From DASXTC01 sp036505635 (GTDB lineage: Bacteria > Acidobacteriota > Polarisedimenticolia > JACPZX01 > DASXTC01): a DNA stretch of 64,000 nt. A model generated the notes under the pieces. That model was not told the DNA's origin and did no database searches. It was given only the letters and a program-made list of their open reading frames with translations. The position numbers and the translations under genes were made by a program. Shown in pieces: positions 42,012 through 50,812 of this stretch. Position 1 is the first letter of the stretch; the number at the start of each line of letters is the position of its first letter. Location: NCBI GenBank assembly GCA_036505635.1, contig DASXTC010000056.1, positions 92,790 to 156,789 on the forward strand, given 5' to 3'.

Positions 42012-45000
42012 ATGACGAAAGGACCCGCCGGCCTGTGCGCAGCGCTCCTCGCCGCTTCGCTCCTCTCGTTGGCCCCTCCGGCCCCCCCGCGGGCCGCCAG
42101 GTCGGCCGACGACCTGGTCCGGCTCAACAACCTCGGGATCGCCTACCTCGCCCAGTACAAGCCGGCGGAGGCCGAGAAGCAGTTCCGGCAGGCGGTCGCC
42201 CTCGATCCGAACTACCTGCCCGGACACGTGAACATCGGGATCTCGGCGCTGGCCCAGGTCCACTACGATGACGCCGTCGAGGCCTTCACGAGGGCCCTGG
42301 CGCTCGACCCCGACAGCATCCACGCGCGGTTCAATCTCTCGCTGATCCTCAAGCTCCAGGGAAAGGCTACGGAGGCCCTCGCCGAGGCGAACCGGGCGCT
42401 CCAGCTCGACTCGCGCGACGCGGACATCCACTACCACGTCGGCTCCCTCTACATGACCTCGCGGGAATACGACAAGGCGATCGCGGAGTTCGACGCGGTC
42501 CTGAAGATCGATCCCAACTTCCTGTCGGCCTACTACAGTCTGGGACGAGCCTGGATGGTGAAGGGCGAGGTCGAGAAAGGAAAGAAGTTCATCGAGAAGC
42601 ACCGGGAGCTGCAGGCGGGCGCGAGCGCCACGCCCGCGGTGGGTTTGAGGTACGGCGAGCAGGGCAAGTATTCGTTCGCGATGGAGGACACCGGCGGCTC
42701 GGGCCCCACGCCCCGGCTCGAGAAGGGTGGAGTCACCTTCTCCGACGTCTCATCGACCGCCGGGATCGAGTTCGTTCATGGCGGCGCGGGCGGGCTCGAT
42801 CTCCTGCGCAAGCCGGCCCCCGGCGCCTCCCTCTCGGGCCCGGCGGTCCTGAGGTCGACGGTCGGACCGATCCTGGGGTCGGGCCTGGCGGTGGCCGACG
42901 TGGATGGCGACGGCAGGGAGGACCTTCTGCTGCTCGACGCCGGAGCCGGCGGCAAGTCCGCCTCGGCCCTCTACATGAACCGCGGTGGGATGCAGTTCGC
43001 GCGCATGTCGGGGCCGGGAGCGCCCGCGGTTTCGGGCCCGGCGATCTCGGCAGCCTTCGGCGATCTGGACGGCGACGGCGACCCCGACCTGGTGGTCGGT
43101 CTCGAGGACCGGGTCCAGATCTTCGTCAATCTCGGCTCGGGGAAGTTCTCCGAGGCCGCCGGGGCGGCCGGCCCCGTCTCGGCGGGGCTCCTCGGGGGCG
43201 TGTCGCTGGCCGACGTGGACCACGATGGCGATCTCGACATCTTCGCGGCGGGGTTCCTGTCCCCTCTCCCCGGTTCTGCACCCAACCCGCCGCGGTTTCC
43301 GCTCGACTGGCCCGGGGGGACGAGCCTCCTCTTCCTCAACGGCACGGCGCAGAAGGATCCGGGGGAAGCCGTCGCGGCGCCCGCCGGAGCTCCGGCCACG
43401 CCCGCCATGAAGCTCGCGGAATCGGCTGCCAGGGCGCTGGTCAGCCGCGCCGGGCACAGGACTTCGGGCGCGATCTTCTCCGACTTCGACAACGACCGCG
43501 ACATCGACATCGCCCTGGCTTCCCCCGGCGATGGGACGACGGTCCTGTCAAACATGCGCGACGGGACCTTCAAGGACCTGGGCGCCGCGTCCGGCCTTCC
43601 CGCCAACGCGCTGGTGCTCGGCCTTGCAGCGGGCGACTACAACAAGGACGGCTGGATGGATCTCGTCGCGACCACGTGGGACGGCGGTCTGCCGCGTCTC
43701 TTCCGAAACATGATGGGAGACCCGGCGGCGGGAGCGGGACGCGGCGGGGGCGCCTTCGCGCTCGACGCCACGTCGCTGGCCGATGTCCCGCGGCAGGCCC
43801 CGACTCCGATGTTCGGCGTGGCGTTCGCCGACTTCGACAACGACGGCTACCTCGACATCCTCAGCGTGAACGGCGGCGACGCCGGGCCCGCCCTGCTGGT
43901 CCTTCGTAACGACGGAGCCGGAAGCTTCATCGACGCGGGGGACGTGACGGGGGCCGACCAGATCGCAGCGCGCGGGGGACGCGGTCTGGCCGCGGCCGAC
44001 CTCGACGCCGATGGCGATCTCGATTTCGTCATCTCCAACTCCGGCGGGCGGCCCACCATCATTCGCAACGATGGCGGCAACAAGAACCACTGGGTCTCGG
44101 TCGCGCCGCGCGGCCTCCACAGCAACAAGCCGGCGGCCGGCACCAAGGTCGAAATCAAGGCCGGGGCGCTCTGGCAGAAGACCGAGGTGGCGATCGGCTC
44201 CGGTTATCTTTCGCAGAGCTCCATCATCGCGCATTTCGGACTGGGGGCGCGCACGCGCGTGGACACGGTGAGGCTCCTGTGGCCCGGCGGCGTCCTTCAG
44301 GACGAGGTGCAGGCGAAGGCCGACGGCGTGTTCGCCGTGGAGGAGCTGGACCGCAAGGGCTCCTCGTGTCCGATCCTCTACGCATGGAACGGTCACGAGA
44401 TCGGTTTCGTGTCGGACTTCCTCGGGGGCTCGGCGATCGGATACCGGACCGGGCCCGATTCCTTCGAGTATCCGGACACGGACGAGTACGTCCGCGTGAC
44501 GGGAGAACAGCTCAGGCCAAAGGAAGGCCTCCTCATGCTACGGATGGTCAACCAGCTCGAGGAGACGATCTACTTCGACAGGGCGCGTCTGGTGGCCGTC
44601 GATCATCCGGCGGGATACGAGATCTACCCCGATGAGCGTCTCATGCCGGCGCCTCCCTTCCCCGCCTTCCGTCTCTTCGCGGTGAAGGACGCCCGAGCGC
44701 CGGCGGCGGCCGTCGATGAACAGGGAAACGATCGTCTCGAGGCGGTCTCGCGAGCGGACCGGGTCTACGCGGGTCCTTCGTCCCTTCTCCCCTTCAAGGG
44801 CTACGCGCGCGAGCACACTCTCACGCTCGACCTGGGGCCGATACAGGATGGCGCGCCGGTCCTGCTGCTGCTCTACGGGTGGATCGACTACGCCGACTCG
44901 ACGAGCAACGTGGCCGCCGCCCAGGCAGGCGCGACCCTGAGGCCGCCGTGGATCGACGCGCTCGACGGCAATGGGGGATGGGTCCGCGTGCTCCCTCAGA

Positions 45001-45641
45001 TGGGATTTCCGGCCGGGCTGCCCAAGACGATGACGGTCGACCTGACCGGGATGCTCCCGCCGGGGTGCCACGTGGTGCGTCTCGGCACCAGCATGCGGAT
45101 CTACTGGGACCGGATACAGGTCGCCACCGACCTGGGTCCGGCCCCGAGCCTGACGGGCCTGGAGGCGGCGCGCGCCGACCTGAGGTACCGCGGCTTTCCC
45201 GCGATGGCCTCCCCCGACGGCCGGCCACCCGAAACCTACGACTACCTTCGCGATCAGGAACGGGTCCATTGGAAGACGCACGTGGGGGCCTTCACCCGCT
45301 ACGGGGATGTGAGGGCGCTGCTGGCGTCTGTGGACGACCGCTACGCGATCACGCGGCCTGGAGACGAGATCGCTCTCGAGTTTCCCGCCTCGGGGTTACC
45401 GCCTCTCCCCGACGGCTACGTGCGCGACTACCTGCTCTATGCGGACGGGTTCGGCAAGGACATGGATCTGAACTCGGCCCGCCCGGACACGGTGACACCG
45501 CTCCCCTGGCACGCGATGAAGGGATATCCGCCGCAGGCCGGCGACGGCTACCCGCTCTCCGCCCCGGGCGTCTTTGAGTACCTGGACACCTACAACACCC
45601 GGCTCGTGGTCGCGCCGCTCATCCCCATCAAGTCTCCCTGA
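42012..45641 (+). CDS. Exported TPR, FG-GAP/VCBS and ASPIC-UnbV protein
   Basis: 1209 residues with a signal peptide (about 1-32). TPRs lie at about 35-190 (NNLGIAYLAQYKPAEAEKQF). FG-GAP/VCBS beta-propeller repeats with calcium-binding DxDGDGxxD-like loops (DVDGDGRED, DLDGDGDPD, DVDHDGDLD, DFDNDRDID) span about 245-690. An ASPIC/UnbV domain (NKNHWVSVAPRG, VDTVRLLWPGG) lies at about 690-770. A 430-residue C-terminal region of unknown type follows. It is a large surface or periplasmic protein probably for carbohydrate or protein binding. Proteins of this build are multiplied in Acidobacteriota. It stands alone, facing a hybrid kinase gene. Confidence 0.9.
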   Translation: MTKGPAGLCAALLAASLLSLAPPAPPRAARSADDLVRLNNLGIAYLAQYKPAEAEKQFRQAVALDPNYLPGHVNIGISALAQVHYDDAVEAFTRALALDPDSIHARFNLSLILKLQGKATEALAEANRALQLDSRDADIHYHVGSLYMTSREYDKAIAEFDAVLKIDPNFLSAYYSLGRAWMVKGEVEKGKKFIEKHRELQAGASATPAVGLRYGEQGKYSFAMEDTGGSGPTPRLEKGGVTFSDVSSTAGIEFVHGGAGGLDLLRKPAPGASLSGPAVLRSTVGPILGSGLAVADVDGDGREDLLLLDAGAGGKSASALYMNRGGMQFARMSGPGAPAVSGPAISAAFGDLDGDGDPDLVVGLEDRVQIFVNLGSGKFSEAAGAAGPVSAGLLGGVSLADVDHDGDLDIFAAGFLSPLPGSAPNPPRFPLDWPGGTSLLFLNGTAQKDPGEAVAAPAGAPATPAMKLAESAARALVSRAGHRTSGAIFSDFDNDRDIDIALASPGDGTTVLSNMRDGTFKDLGAASGLPANALVLGLAAGDYNKDGWMDLVATTWDGGLPRLFRNMMGDPAAGAGRGGGAFALDATSLADVPRQAPTPMFGVAFADFDNDGYLDILSVNGGDAGPALLVLRNDGAGSFIDAGDVTGADQIAARGGRGLAAADLDADGDLDFVISNSGGRPTIIRNDGGNKNHWVSVAPRGLHSNKPAAGTKVEIKAGALWQKTEVAIGSGYLSQSSIIAHFGLGARTRVDTVRLLWPGGVLQDEVQAKADGVFAVEELDRKGSSCPILYAWNGHEIGFVSDFLGGSAIGYRTGPDSFEYPDTDEYVRVTGEQLRPKEGLLMLRMVNQLEETIYFDRARLVAVDHPAGYEIYPDERLMPAPPFPAFRLFAVKDARAPAAAVDEQGNDRLEAVSRADRVYAGPSSLLPFKGYAREHTLTLDLGPIQDGAPVLLLLYGWIDYADSTSNVAAAQAGATLRPPWIDALDGNGGWVRVLPQMGFPAGLPKTMTVDLTGMLPPGCHVVRLGTSMRIYWDRIQVATDLGPAPSLTGLEAARADLRYRGFPAMASPDGRPPETYDYLRDQERVHWKTHVGAFTRYGDVRALLASVDDRYAITRPGDEIALEFPASGLPPLPDGYVRDYLLYADGFGKDMDLNSARPDTVTPLPWHAMKGYPPQAGDGYPLSAPGVFEYLDTYNTRLVVAPLIPIKSP

Positions 45642-45656
45642 CCGGAGCCGTCCCGT

Positions 45657-47363
45657 TCATCCTCCTCCTCTTCTGAGAACTCTGCCGGAGGGCTCGCCGG
45701 CGATCTCGCCCGAGGCGCCCGACGCGAAGGCGATGGCTCCGTTGATCAGCACCAGGTCGATCCCCCTGGCCGTGACGCGCGGGGAGCCGAAGCCTGCCCC
45801 GGTCCCGATCGTCGCCGGGTCGAAGACCACGAGATCCGCGAAGGCCCCGCGGCGCACCACGCCGCGGTCCGGGAGTCCCAGGAGCGTGGCCGGATACCCT
45901 GTCATCTTGTGGACCGCGACCTCGATCGTGAGCAGGCGCCTCTCCCTGACCCATCGCGACAGCACCAGAGGGCAGGTCCCGTAGGCCGCGGGGTGGGGCT
46001 TGCCTTTGCCGAAGTCGTTGGCGTCGGTGCAGATGGCGCCGGCCGGATGGGCCAGCAATGTCTCGATCCCCTCCTGGTGATCCTCCGAGCCCGAAATCCC
46101 GTGGATGATCTGCGAGACGGCGCCGCGTTCCTCCATCATCAGGTCCGAGACCGCATCGAATGGGCTGGCGCCGCGCGCGCGGCCCAGCTCCCGCAGGCTC
46201 ATTCCCTCCGCGCCGCGGTTCGCCCCGGGCCCGACGCTGCCGACGGTGATCCGATCCCATCCGACCGCCTTGACGAGGTTGTGGGGCCACCCCCCTTCCC
46301 CCCACGGGGGCCACGAGGGGACTGTCTTCTCGATGGCGTCGCGGATGTCGTCCCGCGTGGCGGGATCGGCCAGGCGCGCCAGCAGACGGTCGACGCCTCC
46401 CTGGAGCGCCCAGGGCGGATAGATCGCCAGCATCATGGTGGCGGCCGCCGTGTAGGGAAACATGTCGAAGGCCACCGCGACGCCCGAGCGGCGTCCCGCC
46501 TCCTCCATCTCCAGGACGCGATCGATAGCCGCCCAGTGGTCCGGGCCGACCGCCTCGCTGTGAGAGTGCTGCACGCGCACCCCCGCCGCGCGGCCCACTT
46601 CCAGGAGCTCCTCCACTGCCGGCAGGAGTGTCTCGCTGGAGCCGCGGATGTGGCTGGCCACCAACGCTGTCCCGGCGCACCGTCGTCCCAGGACGCGCGC
46701 CAGCTCGATGATCTCGCTGGTCCTCGCATAGATCCCGGGGGGATAAATGAGCCCCGTGCTCAGCCCGAAGGCCCCCGCGTCGAGCGCGGCCTCGAGACGC
46801 CGGGACATCATCGAGATCCCTTCGGCGCCGGCGGTCCCCGGCAGGTCCCGGTCCAGCCCGGCCGCCTCGATCCGCAGAGGACCGTGGGGCTGGAGCGTGC
46901 CGACGTTCACGTGAAGGCCGTTCGCCTCCAGGTGCGAGAGGTAGCTCTCGAGGTCGGACCAGGGCCACATTCCCGGATCTCCGCCGGGGATCGCGGCCGG
47001 AGTCATCCAGGCGGCCACCCCCCGCAGGGCCCCCTCGGAGTGGTCGGTGCGCGGGAAGACCCCCATGCCGCAGTTGCCGACGATCTCGGTGGTGATCCCC
47101 TGGGAGATCCGGCCCGCCATCAGGGCACGCTGCTCGCCGGGAGGGAGCGCGTGGATGAGATCGCCATGGGAATGGATGTCGATGAAACCCGGGCAGACGA
47201 CCCGGCCAGTCGCCTCGATGACGCGGCCGGCCCCGTCCGGAGGGGCGGCGCCAGGGTCGAGCAGGTCCACGATGCGGTCCGCCTCGATCAGGAGCTCGGC
47301 GAGGCGCGGGGCGGCACCGGTGCCGTCGACGAGTGTGCCGCCGCGGATGAGGGTGCGCGTCAA
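45657..47363 (-). CDS. N-acyl-D-amino-acid deacylase family amidohydrolase
   Basis: 568 residues of the amidohydrolase TIM-barrel type. The metal motif is GFIDIHSHGD near residue 66-75, followed by GITTEIVGNCGMGV, FGLSTGLIYPPG, HIRGSSETLLPAV, QHSHSEAVG, and near the end FADLVVFDPATIG. This matches D-aminoacylases, which remove the acyl group from N-acyl-D-amino acids. Predicted cytoplasmic. It overlaps nothing of FmdB but follows it by 19 nt, so the pair is probably cotranscribed. Confidence 0.92.
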   Translation of the reverse strand: MTRTLIRGGTLVDGTGAAPRLAELLIEADRIVDLLDPGAAPPDGAGRVIEATGRVVCPGFIDIHSHGDLIHALPPGEQRALMAGRISQGITTEIVGNCGMGVFPRTDHSEGALRGVAAWMTPAAIPGGDPGMWPWSDLESYLSHLEANGLHVNVGTLQPHGPLRIEAAGLDRDLPGTAGAEGISMMSRRLEAALDAGAFGLSTGLIYPPGIYARTSEIIELARVLGRRCAGTALVASHIRGSSETLLPAVEELLEVGRAAGVRVQHSHSEAVGPDHWAAIDRVLEMEEAGRRSGVAVAFDMFPYTAAATMMLAIYPPWALQGGVDRLLARLADPATRDDIRDAIEKTVPSWPPWGEGGWPHNLVKAVGWDRITVGSVGPGANRGAEGMSLRELGRARGASPFDAVSDLMMEERGAVSQIIHGISGSEDHQEGIETLLAHPAGAICTDANDFGKGKPHPAAYGTCPLVLSRWVRERRLLTIEVAVHKMTGYPATLLGLPDRGVVRRGAFADLVVFDPATIGTGAGFGSPRVTARGIDLVLINGAIAFASGASGEIAGEPSGRVLRRGGG

Positions 47364-47382
47364 GCTCGGACGTCCCGGAGGG

Positions 47383-47547
47383 TCAGGACTTCTTCGAGGT
47401 CACTGCGTAGACGGCCGAGTACTGCTGCTCGACCTTTCTGCTTTCGCACTTGGGGCACTTGATCCTGGAGGTCGAGCGCTGAGCGATCGTAAGCGTCAGG
47501 CTGAACCTCTTCCGGCACTCCTCGCATCTGAAGTCGTAGATCGGCAT
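47383..47547 (-). CDS. FmdB-type zinc-ribbon protein
   Basis: 54 residues, MPIYDFRCEECRKRFSL at the start and CPKCES later, so two CxxC pairs form a zinc ribbon of the FmdB family. The C-terminus is VYAVTSKKS. GGAGG lies about 8 nt before ATG 47547. The gene is too short for many ORF filters. The function of FmdB proteins is not settled; some are linked to amide metabolism, which fits the amidohydrolase gene next to it. Confidence 0.9.
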   Translation of the reverse strand: MPIYDFRCEECRKRFSLTLTIAQRSTSRIKCPKCESRKVEQQYSAVYAVTSKKS

Positions 47548-47581
47548 CTCGGTGGACCTCCACGCGTCATGAACCCGCTGC

Positions 47582-48280
47582 TCAGGAATGGGGCGATGTT
47601 ATCAGAGCGCTCGGGAGCAAGTCGAGCAAGGCGGGAAACGATGCGAGGACGAAGTCTGCTCCGGCCGCGCGCAGAGAAGCCAGATCGCTCGACCCGGTCG
47701 GAAGCACGACCACGCGGACGCCGGCCGCGCGCGCCGTTTCGACGTCGATCTCCATGTCGCCGACGTAGACCGCCTCGGACGGCGTCAGATGCATCGCCGC
47801 GAGCGCCGCCAGCACCATCTCCGGGTGCGGCTTCTGGCGGGCCACCAGATCGGGTCCCAGGACGACGTCGAAGCATTGGCCCACGCCCAGCGCGTCGAGC
47901 AGGCGCGTCGCGAAGTAGGAGGGCTTGTTGGTGGCCACGGACATCCGGTACCCCCGCTGCCGGAGCGTCGTAAGGGTCGGGGCGACGCCGGGGAGCATCC
48001 GTGTCTTATCCACGCAGATCTCATCATAGCGACGGCGGAAGGCGGCCACTCCTTCGGCGATCAGACCGGCGCCGGCCTCCTCGTCCACGCCGAGCGCGCG
48101 CGCCATCAACGTCTCGAGGCCGCGCCCTACCATCTTCCGCACCCGTTCGAGGGGGAGCGGCGACCGCCCGAGCCGCGACATGGCTTCGTTAAGGCTCTCC
48201 GCAATCGCCTCGTACGAGTCGATCAGGGTGCCGTCGAGATCGAAGACGATGCCGCGAACCGCGCCAAGGTCGAGCCTCAT
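47582..48280 (-). CDS. HAD-superfamily phosphatase (phosphoglycolate phosphatase-like)
   Basis: 232 residues from ATG 48280, with GGGAGGGGG 7 nt upstream; a longer frame to 48349 runs into non-coding sequence. Motif I FDLDGTLID is near residues 12-20, the cap domain follows, then ATNKPS, Lys in RQKPHPEMVL and VGDMEIDVETA. This is the Gph-like group, which clears 2-phosphoglycolate. It may be the first gene of an operon with fmdB and the amidohydrolase. Confidence 0.92.
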   Translation of the reverse strand: MRLDLGAVRGIVFDLDGTLIDSYEAIAESLNEAMSRLGRSPLPLERVRKMVGRGLETLMARALGVDEEAGAGLIAEGVAAFRRRYDEICVDKTRMLPGVAPTLTTLRQRGYRMSVATNKPSYFATRLLDALGVGQCFDVVLGPDLVARQKPHPEMVLAALAAMHLTPSEAVYVGDMEIDVETARAAGVRVVVLPTGSSDLASLRAAGADFVLASFPALLDLLPSALITSPHS

Positions 48281-48586
48281 ACGTGTCCCCCTCCCTCGCG
48301 GGGGTATTTTACCCGCACGGGGAGCAATTAGTGTCCTGGATCGCCACATCCACCCGGTCCCGCGCGACGGCGTCCCGATCCGACGGGCCGGTGGGAGAGG
48401 TGCGGCAGAAGGGGGCGCCGGCAGCGACTGGCATCCGCCGTGCAGTACTCAAGCGCGGGACGCGGACATGCGGCTTCCGGGACGTGCGCGGCAAGGGCAG
48501 TTGCCGGGCCGGGCCGGGGACGGTGGCCGGGGGGGTCGGGAAGGCTCAAGGCGGTGCCGGCATAACCCTCCGTCGCGCACGGTCGG
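48281..48586. other. 306-base intergenic region
   Basis: Between the HAD phosphatase start and the pseudouridine synthase end. It contains the phosphatase ribosome site near 48287-48299, a short hairpin GGGTA-TTT-TACCC around 48303-48315 that includes TAAAAT on the minus strand, and otherwise GC-rich sequence with no convincing reading frame. I recognise no RNA family in it, but a structured RNA cannot be excluded. Confidence 0.5.
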
Positions 48587-49612
48587 TCATGCCCGGGCCT
48601 TCCGGCCACTCGTTGACTCGCCGCCCGCGATCCCCGCGACCGCAAGGAACTGGCGCATGTCGGGGGGCAGGTCGGCCGCGAAGGTCATCCGCCGGCCGTC
48701 GCGCGGATGGTTGAGCGAGATCTCCGCCGCATGGAGCATCTGCCGCTCGGTGAGCAGCTCCCGCCGCATCCGATCGTCGAAGCCGGTTTTGATGAAGCGC
48801 AGGTAGTGCGACTCGGCGGGGCCGTACAGCTTGTCGCCGACGACGGGATGGCCGATGGCCGCCAAGTGCACGCGGATCTGATGACGACGCCCCGTGTGCA
48901 GCCGTACCCGCACGAGGCTGAACCCGCCCCCCGTCGCATCCACGCGATACGCGGTCCGGCAGGCGCGCCCCTCGGACCCACCCACGCCGCGCTTGACGAA
49001 GACCGCGGAGTGGAGCGCCCTGCCGATCGGCAGATCGATGGTGCCGGCACGGAGCTTCATCTCTCCGAAGACCGCGGCCAGGTAAATCTTCTCGAACCCG
49101 TCCGACACGCGCGCGACCTGCGCTGAAAGGAAGCGCGCCGCCTCGGGCGAGCGCGCGACCAGCATCACGCCGCTGGTCTCCCGATCGAGCCTGTGGATCA
49201 GGTGCAGAGGGCCCTCGACCTGCCGCGAGAGGATGTGCGTGACGGAGCCCTTGCTGACCCTGTTGGAGGGATGGGCCAGCAGGCCGGCCGGCTTGTCGAC
49301 GACGATCAGATCGTCATCGATGTGCAGCACGGGGATCCGCGTGAGGGGCTCGGCCTCCTCCGGTGTCGCGGCGCGCAGGACAATGACGGTGTCCCCCGGC
49401 CTGAGCTGCGTGGCCGGCCGGGGCCGGCCATGCCCGGGCGCCTCGACGCGAGTCCGGATCGCGTCCTGGATGCGTCGGCGCGACAGCTTCGGGATTCGCT
49501 CCTTGAGGAACAGATCGAGGCGGATCCCGGGGTCCCTCTCCCCCACGGTGTAGATGGCGGTGCCGTCCCGCAGCCGGCGGCAGGCCTTCGTCCCTCTCGT
49601 CTCCGGCGCCAT
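48587..49612 (-). CDS. RluA/RluD-family pseudouridine synthase
   Basis: 341 residues from ATG 49612; the far longer frame to 50650 is a shadow of the aminotransferase gene. An S4 RNA-binding domain (IRLDLFLKERIPKLSRRRIQ) precedes the synthase core with VVDKPAGLLAHPS, the catalytic Asp in HRLDRETSGVMLVA, and the RTGRRHQIRVHLAAIGHPVVGD-like end. The substrate, 23S rRNA or other RNA, cannot be fixed by sequence alone. A shared symmetric -10 sits 7 nt before its start. Confidence 0.93.
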   Translation of the reverse strand: MAPETRGTKACRRLRDGTAIYTVGERDPGIRLDLFLKERIPKLSRRRIQDAIRTRVEAPGHGRPRPATQLRPGDTVIVLRAATPEEAEPLTRIPVLHIDDDLIVVDKPAGLLAHPSNRVSKGSVTHILSRQVEGPLHLIHRLDRETSGVMLVARSPEAARFLSAQVARVSDGFEKIYLAAVFGEMKLRAGTIDLPIGRALHSAVFVKRGVGGSEGRACRTAYRVDATGGGFSLVRVRLHTGRRHQIRVHLAAIGHPVVGDKLYGPAESHYLRFIKTGFDDRMRRELLTERQMLHAAEISLNHPRDGRRMTFAADLPPDMRQFLAVAGIAGGESTSGRKARA

Positions 49613-49619
49613 GAGCCGG

Positions 49620-49627
49620 ATTATAAT
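49620..49627. promoter_or_regulatory. Symmetric bidirectional -10 element
   Basis: ATTATAAT is its own reverse complement, so TATAAT is read on both strands. On plus it lies 9 nt before ATG 49637, on minus 7 nt before ATG 49612. Neither gene has a Shine-Dalgarno, so both transcripts could begin at their start codons. No strong -35 is seen on either side. Confidence 0.6.
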
Positions 49628-49636
49628 GCGCGCGAC

Positions 49637-50812
49637 ATGACCGCGACCCCAGGGCCATTCAGCCCCCCGGCCCGCATCCTGCTGGGCCCCGGCCCCGCGA
49701 TGGTCGATCCGCGGGTCCTCCAGGCCATGGCCCAGACACCGTTGGGTCATCTCGATCCGACCTTCCACGGTGTCATGCAGGATGTGCGGGCGATGCTGCG
49801 TCAGGCCTTCCGCACGTCCAATCCTCTGACGCTGGCGATCTCCGGCACCGGCACAGCCGGCATGGAAGCCGCCATCGCCAACGTGGTTCAGCCCGCCGAT
49901 CGCATCGTGGTGTGCGTGGCCGGCTATTTCGGCGCGCGGATGGCCGAGATGGTCCGCCGCCTCGGCGGCGAGGCGATCCTCGTCGAAGTCCCCTGGGGCG
50001 AAGTCGTCCCCGCCGAGCGCGTCGAGGAGACGCTCGACTCGGCCCGGCGTTCGGGCGCACCGGCGCGGGCCGTCTGCCTCGTCCACGCTGAGACCTCCAC
50101 GGGGGTCCTCCAGCCGCTCGACGACATCGTGCGCCTGACCCACGCTCACGGGGCCATCGTCGTGGTTGACGCCGTGACGTCGCTGGGCGGCGTGGCGCTC
50201 GACGTGGACGGCGCGGGGGGCGGCGAGGGGATCGATCTGAGCTACAGCGGAGCTCAGAAGTGTCTCGGCGCTCCACCGGGGTTGGCGCCCCTCACCGCCG
50301 GCGCGCGGGCGCTGGCCGTGATGGAAGGGCGGCGCACGCCGCCCGTCTCGTTCAATCTGGATCTCGCTTTGCTCGAACGGTACTGGGGCCGTGAGAGGGC
50401 CTACCACCACACCGCCCCGATCAATTCGGTCTACGCGCTGAGAGAGGCGCTGCGTCTGGCGATCGACGAAGGGCTCGACGCGCGGGTCGCGCGTCATCGC
50501 CGCGTCCACGACCAGCTCCGCAGCGGCGTGGCGGGACTCGGTCTGGAGTTCCTCGTGGACGAGAGGTGGCGCCTGCCGGTCCTTAACGCGCTGAAGGTGC
50601 CAGATGGCGTGGATGACGGCGCGGTGAGGGGCCGGCTCCTGGAGGAGCACAACATCGAGATCGGCGGAGGCCTGGGGCCGCTGGCCGGCAGGATCTGGAG
50701 GGTCGGCCTGATGGGCTACTCGGCACGCGAGGAGAACGTCGCACGGTTCCTCACGGCGATGCGGATCATCCTCGGGGCTCCCCGGATGAGCCGGCCGCCC
50801 CGTCGAACCTGA
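49637..50812 (+). CDS. Class V aminotransferase (alanine-glyoxylate type)
   Basis: 391-residue PLP enzyme. It has LLGPGPAMVDPRVLQAM, ISGTGTAGMEAA, AETSTGVLQPL, VVDAVTSLGG and the Schiff-base Lys in YSGAQKCLGAPPG, near residue 210. This set is typical of alanine-glyoxylate or serine-pyruvate aminotransferases. Note the phosphoglycolate-phosphatase-like gene nearby, though the two are divergent in arrangement. Its end overlaps the convergent epimerase gene by 47 nt. Confidence 0.94.
   Translation: MTATPGPFSPPARILLGPGPAMVDPRVLQAMAQTPLGHLDPTFHGVMQDVRAMLRQAFRTSNPLTLAISGTGTAGMEAAIANVVQPADRIVVCVAGYFGARMAEMVRRLGGEAILVEVPWGEVVPAERVEETLDSARRSGAPARAVCLVHAETSTGVLQPLDDIVRLTHAHGAIVVVDAVTSLGGVALDVDGAGGGEGIDLSYSGAQKCLGAPPGLAPLTAGARALAVMEGRRTPPVSFNLDLALLERYWGRERAYHHTAPINSVYALREALRLAIDEGLDARVARHRRVHDQLRSGVAGLGLEFLVDERWRLPVLNALKVPDGVDDGAVRGRLLEEHNIEIGGGLGPLAGRIWRVGLMGYSAREENVARFLTAMRIILGAPRMSRPPRRT

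Noticed and set aside
48281..48714. Possible plus-strand gene or structured RNA in the 306-base gap
   Set aside because: The plus frame runs into the antisense of the synthase gene and has no coding character. I looked for RNase P, SRP, tmRNA, 6S and riboswitch cores and recognised none.
49613..50650. Long N-terminal extension of the pseudouridine synthase frame
   Set aside because: The extension is antisense to the aminotransferase gene; the S4 domain starts just after ATG 49612.
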